Shown here: in pieces, positions 35,352 to 51,599 of the stretch
How positions within the stretch are numbered: the first letter of the stretch is position 1
Layout: the number at the start of each line of letters is the position of its first letter
Source of the DNA: Gymnogyps californianus
Taxonomy: Eukaryota > Chordata > Aves > Accipitriformes > Cathartidae
Length of the DNA: 64,000 bases
Assembly: GCF_018139145.2 (NCBI RefSeq)
Contig: NC_059486.1
Span: forward strand, 9,672,001 to 9,736,000
Reading direction: 5' to 3'
Notes under the pieces: generated by a model
Database searches by the model: none
Seen by the model: only the letters and a program-made list of their open reading frames with translations
Told to the model about the DNA's origin: nothing
Translations under genes and position numbers: made by a program

Positions 35352-35579
35352 CTGCATAAAACCGTAAAATTATTTTAAGTTTTTACTCTGTTCTATCTAA
35401 AAAGCGTATTTCTAAAGAAAGAAAAAAAATACAATCCCTTTAAGAGTACTGCCCAAACTTTACAGCCACAGTGGAGAGGCAAACCAAAACTCACATATCC
35501 TCAGTGATCACGTCCTAACCATGAAAATGCTGCCTATTCTTACCCCCTTTTCTAGTTGAAAATATCAAATTCACATTAC

Positions 35580-35765
35580 TCTCTTGGCAGTTATCATCTT
35601 CCATCTTCTTTCTTGAACAAAATCAGTTGCCATCTGCTGCGTTTCTTCCAAAAGATAACCATGGTGTGATTTGTGCCGTAGGGCCTCTTGGAGTTTGGGC
35701 AGACGTTTCAGAGACCATAAACCTTCTTTCCTCAGTGCTGTTATTCGCTGCAGAATTTCATTTTC
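35580..35765 (-). pseudogene. Duplicate exon: HSA domain
   Basis: The 186-nt exon encodes [40 protein letters not shown] and ETQQMATDFVQERRW. It has exactly the length of EP400 exon 8 at 966-1151. The donor AGA|GTAATG lacks the usual G at -1. No stop was seen. Confidence 0.92.
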
Positions 35766-37098
35766 CTTCAAGTAAAAATAATTAAACTTACGTTTCCTAC
35801 TGCACAACACAAAACCAAGACAGAGACACTGTGAAAAATGTTACATGAATAACCAATAGAAATGATTATTCAGTCCTTGGAAACATTCTACGCTGTTTGA
35901 AGTTGCACTTTATTAAAAGACAATTAATTAACACATCTTGTGCAGATTTATATAAAGTCTCTGCAGGACTTTGTGATGCAGCGGTATTATGTAAAATCAG
36001 TAGAGTGGTTTGGGATGCAGTGATACTCAGTCTTGAGAACTTTATTTTTTCCTCCTAAAATATAGTACCTCTAGATCTCATCAGAAGAGCAGGGCTGATT
36101 CAGTGACAATTTTCACAGAATTGAAATGCTCTGCCAGATGGCAGATGGACAGAATTCTCTAAAAAGTTCATATAAAAATACATTTAGTTTATGGCATTTT
36201 TATTAACACATGTAAGCATCCTGCAACTGCTGGCAAGTAAGCAAAAGCAGCACAAATTTTCATTGTGATTCCTCCCCCCTTATTCTAAATATGCTGCATA
36301 AAAAGTTAAAATAATTGATACTATTTAATTAAATCTCCTAGGATTTCATTACAAGAACAAATTCTACTTCCCTAGAGAATCTGCCTGATTCCTTCTCGTT
36401 CCTTTTCTTTCTTCAAGAAAAATCATATGGCGTGTCTGCACCACTAATTAAAACCAAAAGAGATACAGCTATCTACAGAGCATTCTAAACTTAAATGAAC
36501 ACAAAGTTTTATTGTAAAGAAAGATTTATACCCAGCTGTGCTATACGACAGCTATCTGAAGCAAATTATTAGTGCTTGGTAAAGTCTTTTGCAAAAACTA
36601 CTGAAATTATTTGCTCCTTTCTCCCGAGGCTGGAGTAATAAATCCACAAAGTCTCAATACAAAACACAAAGGACAACACTGCCAGGACACGTGAGAGGTT
36701 AGCACGCTGTTCCCTCTTGCTGCACCTTGTAACTTACTTACCTGCAACCTTCCACACGTCTGAAATTTACTTTGAAGCCTGAGATGAATTTGATTCAACG
36801 AAAATCCAGCACAAGAACATTTAAACTGAGAGTTGGGTAGACCTCGCAAATGACATAAATGAACAGATATGTTCTTCACAGAAGTAAAATTTCAAGGGAA
36901 AGTAGCGGTAAAGTGCTAAAAATTAATCTTGTCTAGACTTTCTTAACGAGACAGATGTTACCGCTCTGTTTCTGAGGACACTCTTCCCAGTATTGAGACA
37001 GACTATTTATTGATGCAGAATAGACGACAACAGCAATTACAATACACAAAAAAACAGCCGTTCAAAGCCACATACAATATAATATGCAAACCTGATAC
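35766..37098 (-). other. Intron of the duplicate where an EP400 exon 7 counterpart is expected
   Basis: No similarity to the 303-nt EP400 exon 7 was seen. Its loss would not change the frame because that exon is phase 0 at both ends. Confidence 0.6.
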
Positions 37099-37304
37099 CT
37101 GTTGTTGTATGGGAACAGGAGTTGGGGCCAAAATCACATGCTTCTTGTCACAGCCTGCTGGTTGTGCCTGCTGAAGAAAAGCTGGGTTCCTGGTGTGTGG
37201 AGCAGGTAAGGAGCTATGCAAACTTGACAAGTTTGGTCCATTTTGCTGTTGGTTTTGCTCCTGGCTAATCTGTTGAGCTACTTGAGGAATAGGAGGCACT
37301 CCAC
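37099..37304 (-). pseudogene. Duplicate exon homologous to EP400 exon 6
   Basis: The 206-nt exon starts GGVPPIPQVAQQISQEQNQQ and ends PVPIQQQ, matching EP400 exon 6 at 2473-2852. It uses the same phase (1 to 0) and the same CAACAG|GTA donor. It is 174 nt shorter. The ATG-like codon of EP400 is GTG here. Confidence 0.88.
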
Positions 37305-38719
37305 CTGCAGAGGAACTTTTAAAAATTGCAATTTCAGTAATTAAAACAGTGGAATATCAAACAGAACCAAAGAAAGTGGCAATACAGACTGTTACATAGT
37401 TGGTTAAATCAACTTTCTACCATACCACAATACAATTGCACATCTAAAAGCTATGAAGATGCAAATCAATCAGCATGCTAGTCTAGAATGTACTTATCCG
37501 CTCTTTAACCTGACAACATGAAGATCTTTTTTAACAATATCCTACCAAGAGGTGATAGCTAGGCAACCAATCTCTATCAGGGTATCAAATGACCAAAAAT
37601 GAAAAATTTCATGCAACAACATCAATTAAAGAAAACAACAAATTAGGCACAGAGGGTACAAATTTAACCCCAATGCATGGAAAATGAGACGTGCAGTGCT
37701 CACTAAGATTTCTAAGATTTTCTCCAGAGGGTTTTTAAATCATATAATAATTGGTGTTAGATATAATGTTACAATTACAGAAAATCTCATTAAAGCAATT
37801 ATCTTTAATTACAAAGCTTAAAACTTACATTTGATCGTAAGTACTTTATCATAAATCATTAATATATGTACTAGATGTACCAGCGCTATTTTAAAGGTTG
37901 TGATTTTTTTTTTTTAAACTGTTATCAAAACTAATTATGCGTCTCTCTGTGAAGTACTATTTTGGAACTAAAATAAAGTTAACCTAATAAAGTATCTCAT
38001 TATCAGTAAAACGGTGCATCGGTCTATCACTTCCAAAGCTCTGTCCACATTTACCTTAGATTTCGCTCTCACATTCTTTGTGTTTTGCTGTGAAACGGTT
38101 TTTATGGCCACAGAATTGCTTCCTGCCCAACTTTTGTAAAGAGAGTGCACCTCGATGGTCATTGACCTTTTAACTCAATTTAGCCACTTGAATTCTTTAT
38201 CATTCCAGTAGATTTATCCAGTTACTTTATTTCTAGCAGTCAGACACAGAGGATTCCTGCAGCACGTACTGAGTCTTGAGTGGGTACCTTTGCACTTTGA
38301 AGATGACACAGGATAGTCAGCAGGCGCTTTAGGCTTTCTCCAGCACACGGACTCGGGACGACCAACACCGCAGTCAGCGTGGAGACTGAGAGGCCGGTGC
38401 TCCCACACACGGTCACGCACGGGAGGCGATGGAGGCTGTAACAACAGGGTGATGCCTGGCCTCACTCATGCAATTCCCAGATCTCTCGTTTCATAAAGCG
38501 CTGCCGTTTGAGTGAGGGGCAGAATGATTTCTCCTACAAGTACCTTACAGCCACGTATGCTATTAATACAAACGCAAGCGGGGTTTAAATGCTGCCTTGA
38601 AAATGGGATAACTTCTGCAGCACTACCGGCCAGGCTGTGAAGAAGCTTTAGTGCAAAGATAAAGTTATCTGAACGTACAAGGGCAGCGCATTACCAACCC
38701 TCCTCTGCTGCAAGATACA
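37305..38719 (-). other. 5' intron region of the duplicate
   Basis: No clear counterpart of the 1.3-kb EP400 N-terminal exon was found here. Two open segments (about 38050-38160 with donor AAG|GTAAAT, and 38289-38450 with donor AAAG|GTACCC) have splice-like borders but no convincing EP400 similarity. They could be 5' exons of a transcript or chance. Confidence 0.5.
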
Positions 38720-39400
38720 CCACAAACCCGTCGGTGCCGAGCGGAGCGGGCAGCGTTACCTGCACCTTTCCTGCCAGGAACTTCCCCACCGGCTGCAATG
38801 CAGCGCCCGCCGCTGCACGGCTCCTGACTGACGCCGCACCCCGTCACGGAGGGGCTGCGGTACCCGAGGTAGGAAGGCGGCAGGTTACTTAACGCCCTCC
38901 ATCTTCCAGGAGCGAGAAAAACAGACCCTAACGCCCAGCTCAGCAGCCCTGACGCGGCTCCCCGCAGCCCGGGGCGGGGAGCGCCCTTCCCTCAGCTGCC
39001 TCAGAGCGCCCGCGCGACCCCGACCTCTCCGCCGCCCCCCGCGCTCGCCCACCCCCGACACCGTTTCGTCTCCCGTTCCCCGCCCCGCCACCGCACCGCA
39101 CCGCGCCGGCACGCACCTGGCCCGCCGGGCCCCGCCGGCCTCGCCCCGCCGCGCCGCGCTCCGCGGGGCACAGCGACCGCGGCGCCCCCTCGCGGCCGCG
39201 GCCACGGCGGCAGCCGCCCCTCGCCCCGCCCCCTCAGCCGGCTCCGCCCCGCCGGGCGCGAAGCTATACCATTCCCCTCTCACCTGGGGGGGGGCACCCC
39301 CTCACCCGCCGGTCCCACCCGCAGAGAGGGGGGGAGCCGCCGAGGTGGGCGCATGCGCGAAGCCCGGGTGGCGCTGGGGGAGGCCTCCTCCCGAATGGCA
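38720..39400. promoter_or_regulatory. CpG island at the 5' end of the EP400-like duplicate
   Basis: A dense CpG stretch with GC boxes. Possible minus-strand donors are CCAG|GTGCGT at 39116-39115, CCAG|GTGAGA at 39283-39282 and GCAG|GTAACG at 38759-38758. The lack of CpG decay suggests the island is still unmethylated in the germline, so the locus may be transcribed. Confidence 0.75.
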
Positions 39401-39786
39401 GCGTGAAGTCAAATCCGGGCAGCGGCGAAGACTCTCCGTCTCCCTTGAAATGCAGCCTTTCCCCTCAGGCGGCTCGCACGCCGCAGCTCAGAGCCCCACG
39501 CAAGGTCACCAGTGGGGAAGGTCCAAATGCAGGCCCCTGAGAGGGCCCGTCGTAGGCCCGCAGCCTGCAGCCTGCCTCTGTCCCTGTGGGCCGCTTCCCG
39601 CGACAGCCGCCTTCTGGATTGAGCACAGTGCTCAGTCTTTATTTTCTTCCCCATAACACAGGTTAGCGTTGCGCCCTTTCAAAGAGTCCGTTTTAGAATT
39701 TAGACCACCTCTGTATTTTTTAAATTTTATTATTCAGCTCCTGCACTGAAACCAGAGCTGAAATACCAAATTAATAATTCCCATTA

Positions 39787-39865
39787 AATAAAACAGCACG
39801 CATACCAAGAGGTAAGAAATATCCTCAATAAAACAGCACACATACCAAGAGGTAAGAAATATCCT
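39787..39865. repeat. Two-copy tandem repeat, 40-bp period
   Basis: Copies at 39787-39826 and 39827-39865 differ at one clear position (39800 versus 39840). The unit starts AATAAAACAGCA and includes CCAAGAGGTAAGAAATATCC. An ATT repeat follows at 39867-39883. Confidence 0.9.
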
Positions 39866-39954
39866 TTTATTATTATTATTATTTTGTTTTCTCCAAAGGC
39901 TATAAATAGAAGTTCTCCTTGATTTCAGCTGAGATACATGTGAGTTTTGGGGCC

Positions 39955-39960
39955 TTTATT
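39955..39960 (-). terminator. Candidate poly(A) signal of PUS1
   Basis: The minus strand AATAAA lies about 1.78 kb downstream of the PUS1 stop. It is the first canonical signal I found after the stop. Earlier variant signals are possible. Confidence 0.35.
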
Positions 39961-39965
39961 ATAAG

Positions 39966-41736
39966 CAAATAAAGGTTTTGTTTTTCAGATTGAAAGGGGT
40001 AGAAAGATGGAGCTTTGGATAGAAGACTAATGCAGATTAGGTCAATAGTATGAACCAGCAAGGGATATAAATTAAAATCTAGGTAGAGTTCCTCTCCAGA
40101 ACACTTTTACACACTTGCTCTCATAGAGCAAGGCCTTCACAATAAAATAAAAAGCTCTAATTAAAACCCAGATAAAATAAACAAGCAAATCCCTTTTTAA
40201 AGGACAGCTGTGCTCTGGCAAAAAAAAACCCCAAACTAATTCCAGAAGGAGCCATAAAATTAGAGGTTTTGGCCAGAAACTGCTGAATGAAGGAGCAAAG
40301 AGTTGACTCCTCATTTTTAGTAACTCCCATATTACAAAGCAAGTCTCCATACAGACCCAGCTAGGGAAGCGTATCAAGCACTTGCACTAACACCCGAATG
40401 CTTGCACAGTCTTGTTCCTCCCCTTCCAAAAGTGTCCTACAGGCAGGGAGGGCAGGAGGGCTGCTGCCTCCACTTGTTTTTTCATCCACCACCTCCACAG
40501 AGAGTTGGAAACAAACCAGAAGTCAAACCACAGTTGGGGAAAGGAGAGCAAGAACTCCAGAGTATGCAGATCACCAAAACACAGAAAATTAAAATCGATT
40601 CCCAAAGGAAGACAGTCCTCAGACATGTGCTTCCCAGATCATTGCACACATTCCTCTATTCTGAGCAGCTTGATGGGAATTAACAGTTCATACACACAAA
40701 GTGAATGCAGACTTGATTAAAGCCCAGAGGAAGTCAGCACCATTCCTTTCACGCATGCTAAGTTGTTTCAACCCCGAATCTAGCAGATGGCTAGATAGTT
40801 TCCATTAAAAACAGAAATACTAAACCAGCAGCAACACATGTAGTGATCCACCACAGACAACGCTAGAATGTTCATGGCTGCACACTTTGAATTGCAGTCC
40901 TAACAATTAATTTACATCTTCTCCTCACGTCTCAACTACAGGTGTATGAAACGACACCTCAGGCAAGTAAAGGCCCGATTACACGCGTAGCTGCAGATCT
41001 ATATTCTCGAGTCTGCCCCAGCACATGGGCAATACTGGGAGGTCTCATCTTGAAACATATGGTTCAGACCATGTTCCAAAATTAAGACCTCTCACTGAGT
41101 AAGGAATCATTTCTTTTAGACTTGCAAAGCTTTAGAAAACACAGAAAATTTGTTTCAATACCAAAAGAATTCACAGCAGTCAGCATGACAATGAGTTCCT
41201 AGCCCAGGCATGTTATTCCACAGGAAAGTCACGGATGACATGGAAAAAAAAAGCTTAATGGCGTTTAGAGATCAGAATAAGTAAAGGTGAAGAAAATAAT
41301 AATAAAAAATATCAAAAGTTCATGGAGTCATAACTTCATAATAACAATTAAAAAAAAGAGTATATTAAAATGTTTTGCCCCATCTTTATGTAGCGATACC
41401 TATTTAAAATACTATTTTCCAGGTAAACATATAATAAAAACATTATTCAAATAGCAATTAAGATATCCCGCGTTACACGATTCTTTTAGAAAGCTTCTTT
41501 CTCGTTACACTATTTTCAAGTATACCAGTCAGGTGAATCAGTCAGTGGTATAAAAAGCTTGTTTTACTTTTTCTACTGCACTGTTTTCCCCACCCAGTTT
41601 CTCCTGGGTATCCGGTTCTTGTTCTGCAAGCACACAAATCCCTGCTTTACTGGATTCTTGGATTTAGAAAGGCCACTTTTTTGTGGACAAAGGGAATTGC
41701 AAGCAGTAAGGGTCCCACGTCCAGCCACTTACTGGC
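39966..41736 (-). other. PUS1 3' UTR or downstream region
   Basis: AT-rich sequence after the PUS1 stop without other recognisable genes. Its extent depends on the poly(A) site used. Confidence 0.4.
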
Positions 41737-47835
<6,099 letters not shown>

Positions 47836-48370
47836 TGTGAGAACCTGCAAGGGACACAACAGCAGACAACATTCAGCAAGAAACTGAGACAAAAAGTGAC
47901 ACCTCCATCCCCCGGAGCAGCACAGGGGGGCACCCGGGGCTGTTTAACAAGCTGGAGGCAGGAAGGGCGCCCGCCCGCTGCTCCCTCCTAGGCCATGTCA
48001 CCTCCCCTAAGGCTGCCGCCATTCACCGAAGGAGACGGGGAGCAGGGCCTGCACAGCCTGGCCCACTTGGCAGCCCTCAGCCCGCAGCCCGGCGGGCCTG
48101 CTGGGAAGACCGGCCGGGCGAGGAGGGGGCGACCCGAGGCTGTTCCCCCCCGCGGCCCACCCGGTCTCTCCCACCTCCCCAACGCCAGCGGCAGAGCGCG
48201 ACGGCCCGGCGGGTACGCACGCTGCGCAGCCGGCGCCAGGGCCCGCCACACGCCGCGCTCCCCGGGGCGGAGAGGCCGCAGTTCACAACCCTCAGCCCCC
48301 ACCGCAGCCGCAGCATCGTCCCCGAGCGCAGGCCGCGACGGGCGGCTCCGCCGGGCGGGAGAGGCCGCGG

Positions 48371-48456
48371 CCGCCGCCGCCGCCGCCGCCGCCCTCAGCC
48401 TCAGCCTCAGCCTCAGCCCCAGCCCCGGCCCCGGCCCCGGCCCCGGCCCCGGCCCC
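48371..48456. repeat. Compound simple repeat: CCG, CTCAGC and CCCCGG (GGGGCC on the sense strand)
   Basis: Three adjacent microsatellites: CCG units at 48371-48393, four CTCAGC units at 48394-48417, and five CCCCGG units plus CCCC at 48423-48456. They lie in PUS1 intron 1, about 27 nt after the donor. On the transcribed sense strand the last one is a GGGGCC array. Confidence 0.92.
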
Positions 48457-48483
48457 GCGCCTCCCGCCGCCGCCGCCACTTAC

Positions 48484-48560
48484 GCGGGCGCTGCGGAGCA
48501 ACGCCACCACGCGGATGCCGTGCGAGAGAGCCACGTGCCACCCTACGGCGGCCGCGCGGG
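48484..48560 (-). other. PUS1: PUS1 exon 1 (5' end approximate)
   Basis: A strong donor GCCCGC|GTAAGTGG at 48483-48482 lies in the CpG island. Upstream sequence is open in frame with the start codon and encodes HGIRVVALLRSAR. No ATG precedes it within the likely exon, so it may be 5' UTR or use a near-cognate start. Confidence 0.6.
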
Positions 48561-48570
48561 GCCGCGGCGG

Positions 48571-48680
48571 CGCTGAGGGGCGGGGCGGTGCTAAGGGGAG
48601 AGGCGGGGCGGAGGGGCGGGGCGGTGCTGAGGGGAGCGGCGGGGTGGAGGAGAGCGGCGGCGCTGAGGGGAGCGGCGGGC
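48571..48680. repeat. GC-rich imperfect minisatellite in the PUS1 promoter
   Basis: Irregular copies of a unit like GGCGGTGCTGAGGGGAGCGG with embedded GGGGCGGGG boxes. They form a repetitive Sp1-type promoter stretch just upstream of exon 1. Confidence 0.75.
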
Positions 48681-49000
48681 CCGGCTCCTGTCCGGGGCCG
48701 GGCGTTGTGGCGGCAGAAGCGGTGCCCGCCCGGGGCGGTGCGCTGGGCCTCCGGGAGCCGAGCTTAGGGAGTCCGTGCGGCGCCGCGCTGCCCGCGGCTC
48801 CGGCGGGCCTCGCTGTGTGGGGGCGAAGATTCCCCCTTGGGGCGTCTGAAGGGCGACGGGCGGGGCAGCGCGTTCGTGTAATGGCAGGAGCAAACCCGTC
48901 TCCATCAGCATCACAGCCCGGTCCTGTTGGCTCCGTCCGTACCGCAAGCCTAGTCCTTCCCGGAGCATCTGGCTTCATAGCAAACACTTCTCTCAGCTTT

Positions 49001-51100
49001 AGAAAGGGATGGCAAGGTGATCCGAGGCCTGCTCTGGGATCTCCAGCCTGAGGAGCAGGCGCAGGAGCCCTGGGCCCTGCCTGCCTCCGGTGTTTGCAGT
49101 AACGCGCTGGAGGGGCATTCCCCTGCTCGGCCCCACCACGGCACACAGGCTCTCGGGAGCCAACACACGCAAAAAGCCTGTCAAACTATTAAACGAAGCA
49201 ACAGCAGGGGAATGGCAAACTAACAAATACATTCCTGTGGTAAATATTAGCCCTGTAAGTAAACCAGTCCATTTTTCCCTTACAAACCCACCTGGAGAAG
49301 CTAGCACTACCAACAGCATTGCAGTCACAGTGAGAGGAGGACAACAAGCGGGAGGAAATACTTCACATGACACACAGGTCTGTCATTAAAAGCTCATGGT
49401 TCCCTTCCCAGAGGGATGTAACATTGGTCCCTGTCCCCCGCTTTCCACGTAGCTTCTGCTTGTGCCAGTATCAAGCACAGGCACCTACAGTTTTGTTTTC
49501 CCGTCGGGTTTTCCTCCAGCCGGCTTTCTCAAGCCATTGTTGTGCTCATGTCTTCTGCAACAAGTTTTATCTGCAGTGATGCACTTAATGGGAAAGCTGA
49601 GTACAATGGGCACCCTTATCAGGCAACAGCATGTACCTCCCAAAAAGCCAAATGCACCTGGAAATTGTTTTGTTATGCTACGAGCTTCAGTGCTTTATAG
49701 GACGGAGCTACCCAGAGAGGACGCGGGTTCCCTGGCACGCTGCGAGATTGGCGTAAGAGAGCTCCATTTATTCATTCAGATGGAAAATGGAAGGGTTGAC
49801 GTTTCCAAGCAGGCCAGATTATCAAACACAGGCCTGTTATTTCTGCTAATAAGGAGAAGAAATGCAGCATGTCCTTTTTTGAACTGACACTTCTGAGTTA
49901 TTTCAGTAGCAGCATGGGGCAAGGGGAAGATTTATCACACGGTCCCAGCTGCACTTTGTTTAGAGAAGTGATAAAAGATCGCCTGTCACAGTGCAGCGCT
50001 GCTGCCAAGGGAAACGGGAATACAAATTTCTCTATCGCTTCAACCAGGGCGTCTGAATCTTTTTTTGCCTCATTTCCTTAGGAAGTGAAGCTTATGCAAT
50101 CGCGCTGCCTGTCTGTCCACCACCATTGCTTCCTCCTCCCTTCCTGCTGTGATTTCTGAATTTGGCTCATTCCAGCTAAATTTGAGAGAGGGAAGAAGGC
50201 CCCAGCTGATATGGAAAAACAGTGGTGGGACAGGAGACTTACATGGATATCCCATGAGGGAAAGAGCTTTGGTATCCCAGCCCCTTACCCATTCCAAGAG
50301 CAGTAAAGGAGCTTCAAAACAGGCAGCACAAGCTCTGCTCTCAACCTGCCATGGCATGTGCTGCCTCTTTCTTTTTAATTTATCTATTTTATCTTTAAAC
50401 AGGTAGCTACCAAAGGCAAGGAGGAATTAAAGTCGCTTGCCGGAGTTGCAAGTTGGTCAGTTCTGTGGGAGTCGACACCAGGAGGGCAGACGCTCGGGGA
50501 TGTATATCTCAAGCGAAAAGGCAGCAGAGACACGGCTGCGGTTTCTGGCGTGGAGCAGAAGGTCCAATTGCAGATCGCTGTGTGGGGTCTGCGAAGCCAG
50601 CGCACTTGCTTGGATTTGATTTGCAATGCACAGCGAGCACCTAACATCTTCAGGAATTAAATTAACAAGGGCTTTCATTCTTCTCACACGCATACCCAGG
50701 ATTAAATTGGAATCGGTGCAAAGAATTCGCAAAGTTCCCTGCTGTTTATGTGAGGAGCAGAGCATTTCATATGTGTTTAATAGGACTGATAAAATTAAAG
50801 TACGTTGAATGGTACATCTGCTTGGCCTTAAGTGGGAGTGCTGCCATCAAGTTTACTCAGCAGTGAAATCGGCCTCGTAAAAGCTTTCTAGGTACAAGTG
50901 CATCTGGGGACTCACGGGCAATCACACCTTTGTCAAACAGCTAGCCGGCACGGCGAGCAAAATAGCCGCAGCACAGGGGTTCGAGCACGGGCGTGCTCCG
51001 AGGCGTATTAATTTTGCTTTCATAATGACATCGGTGTCAATCCTCACTCAAACCTGGTTTGTGAGCGCGCTCACAGGGGGTCCTTCAACGCTTCCCTGGG
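49001..51100. other. Intergenic, between PUS1 and ULK1, proximal part
   Basis: No gene was recognised. Small ORFs on both strands lack family motifs. Confidence 0.6.
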
Positions 51101-51109
51101 GCAAGTCCT

Positions 51110-51570
51110 TGCTGCATCCCTCCCTCCCTCCCTCTCAGCGTCACGCTGCTCACCGGGGCTGCGACCCCGCCGCCGCCGCCCCGCTCCGGGGCTGGAGCGG
51201 GCACGTTCAGCGAGGGCTCCGCAGGGGCCGGGGACCGGTCCCAGCCCCGCTCCCGGCCCGGCGGCCCCGGGGAGCGCGGGCTGAGGGTGCCCGGGCGCGG
51301 CAGCCTGCAGGTGGGGCTCTGCCGGCGCCAACCGCCTTCTCCTCCCCAAAACGCCGCCTCTCTGCGCCTTCCTGGGGAACACGGCGAGGCTCAGCTGCCG
51401 TTCGCGGCCCTGGCTCCCCAGCTTTTCACTGCCGGGGCACCCCTGACACGCAGCCGCAGCCCCCGGCCGGGGACCCGCTCCTTCCCCCCCCTCCCCGAGG
51501 ACGCTTCGGTCCTTCCCCCTCCGGCAGGCGGAGCGGGGCCCCACGGCCACGCGCGATGCCCAGCCAGCCC
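51110..51570. promoter_or_regulatory. Isolated GC-rich/CpG island between PUS1 and ULK1
   Basis: A CpG-dense block with CCG units and GC boxes (for example CGCCGCCGCCGCCCCGCTCC), about 2.5 kb upstream of PUS1 exon 1 and 4 kb past the ULK1 poly(A) site. It is not linked to a coding exon that I can recognise. It could be an alternative promoter, an lncRNA start or an enhancer. Confidence 0.55.
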
Positions 51571-51599
51571 CACTGCAGCTGGCCTTCCCCTCCCTGAGC

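Larger units (their letters stand above)
15000..39117 (-). pseudogene. EP400-like tandem duplicate, unprocessed pseudogene spanning most of the gene
   Basis: Twenty-nine exon-like blocks follow vertebrate EP400 in the correct order and strand, from the [12 protein letters not shown] exon (37.3 kb) to the start of the Gln-rich tail (15.86 kb). They include the HSA domain, the ATPase lobes with an intact DEAGLGKT Walker A, and the SANT-like region. Most keep AG/GT sites and EP400 phases, so this is a DNA-level duplication. It is broken by in-frame stops at 34695-34693, 31936-31934, 31413-31411, 21594-21592 and 17812-17810, and by frameshifts near 25543-25548 and 23205-23215. At least one donor is lost and several exons were not found. 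In mammals EP400NL (EP400P1) occupies this position between PUS1 and EP400. Gaps between exons are introns in which I saw nothing else. The 5' and 3' ends are inferred from a CpG-island donor and a poly(A) signal. Confidence 0.9.
47960..49000. promoter_or_regulatory. CpG island at the PUS1 5' end
   Basis: A dense CpG region with many GC boxes covers PUS1 exon 1 and the start of intron 1. Long overlapping ORFs here are composition artefacts. Confidence 0.85.

Noticed and set aside
15858..37304. Processed (retrotransposed) EP400 copy
   Set aside because: Introns, splice sites and a CpG-island promoter are present, and there is no poly-A tail, so this is a DNA-level duplicate.
37968..38162. Open segment with MTIEVHSLYKS and donor AAG|GTAAAT as an EP400 exon 4 counterpart
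   Set aside because: Similarity is limited to a few residues, the order of nearby similarities is wrong, and the acceptor side lacks a pyrimidine tract.
47988..49146. ORFs of 163-284 codons around the PUS1 promoter, including a poly-Gly-Pro and poly-Ala stretch
   Set aside because: They are translations of GC simple repeats and promoter DNA. Only the short piece joining exon 1 to the PUS1 start is discussed.
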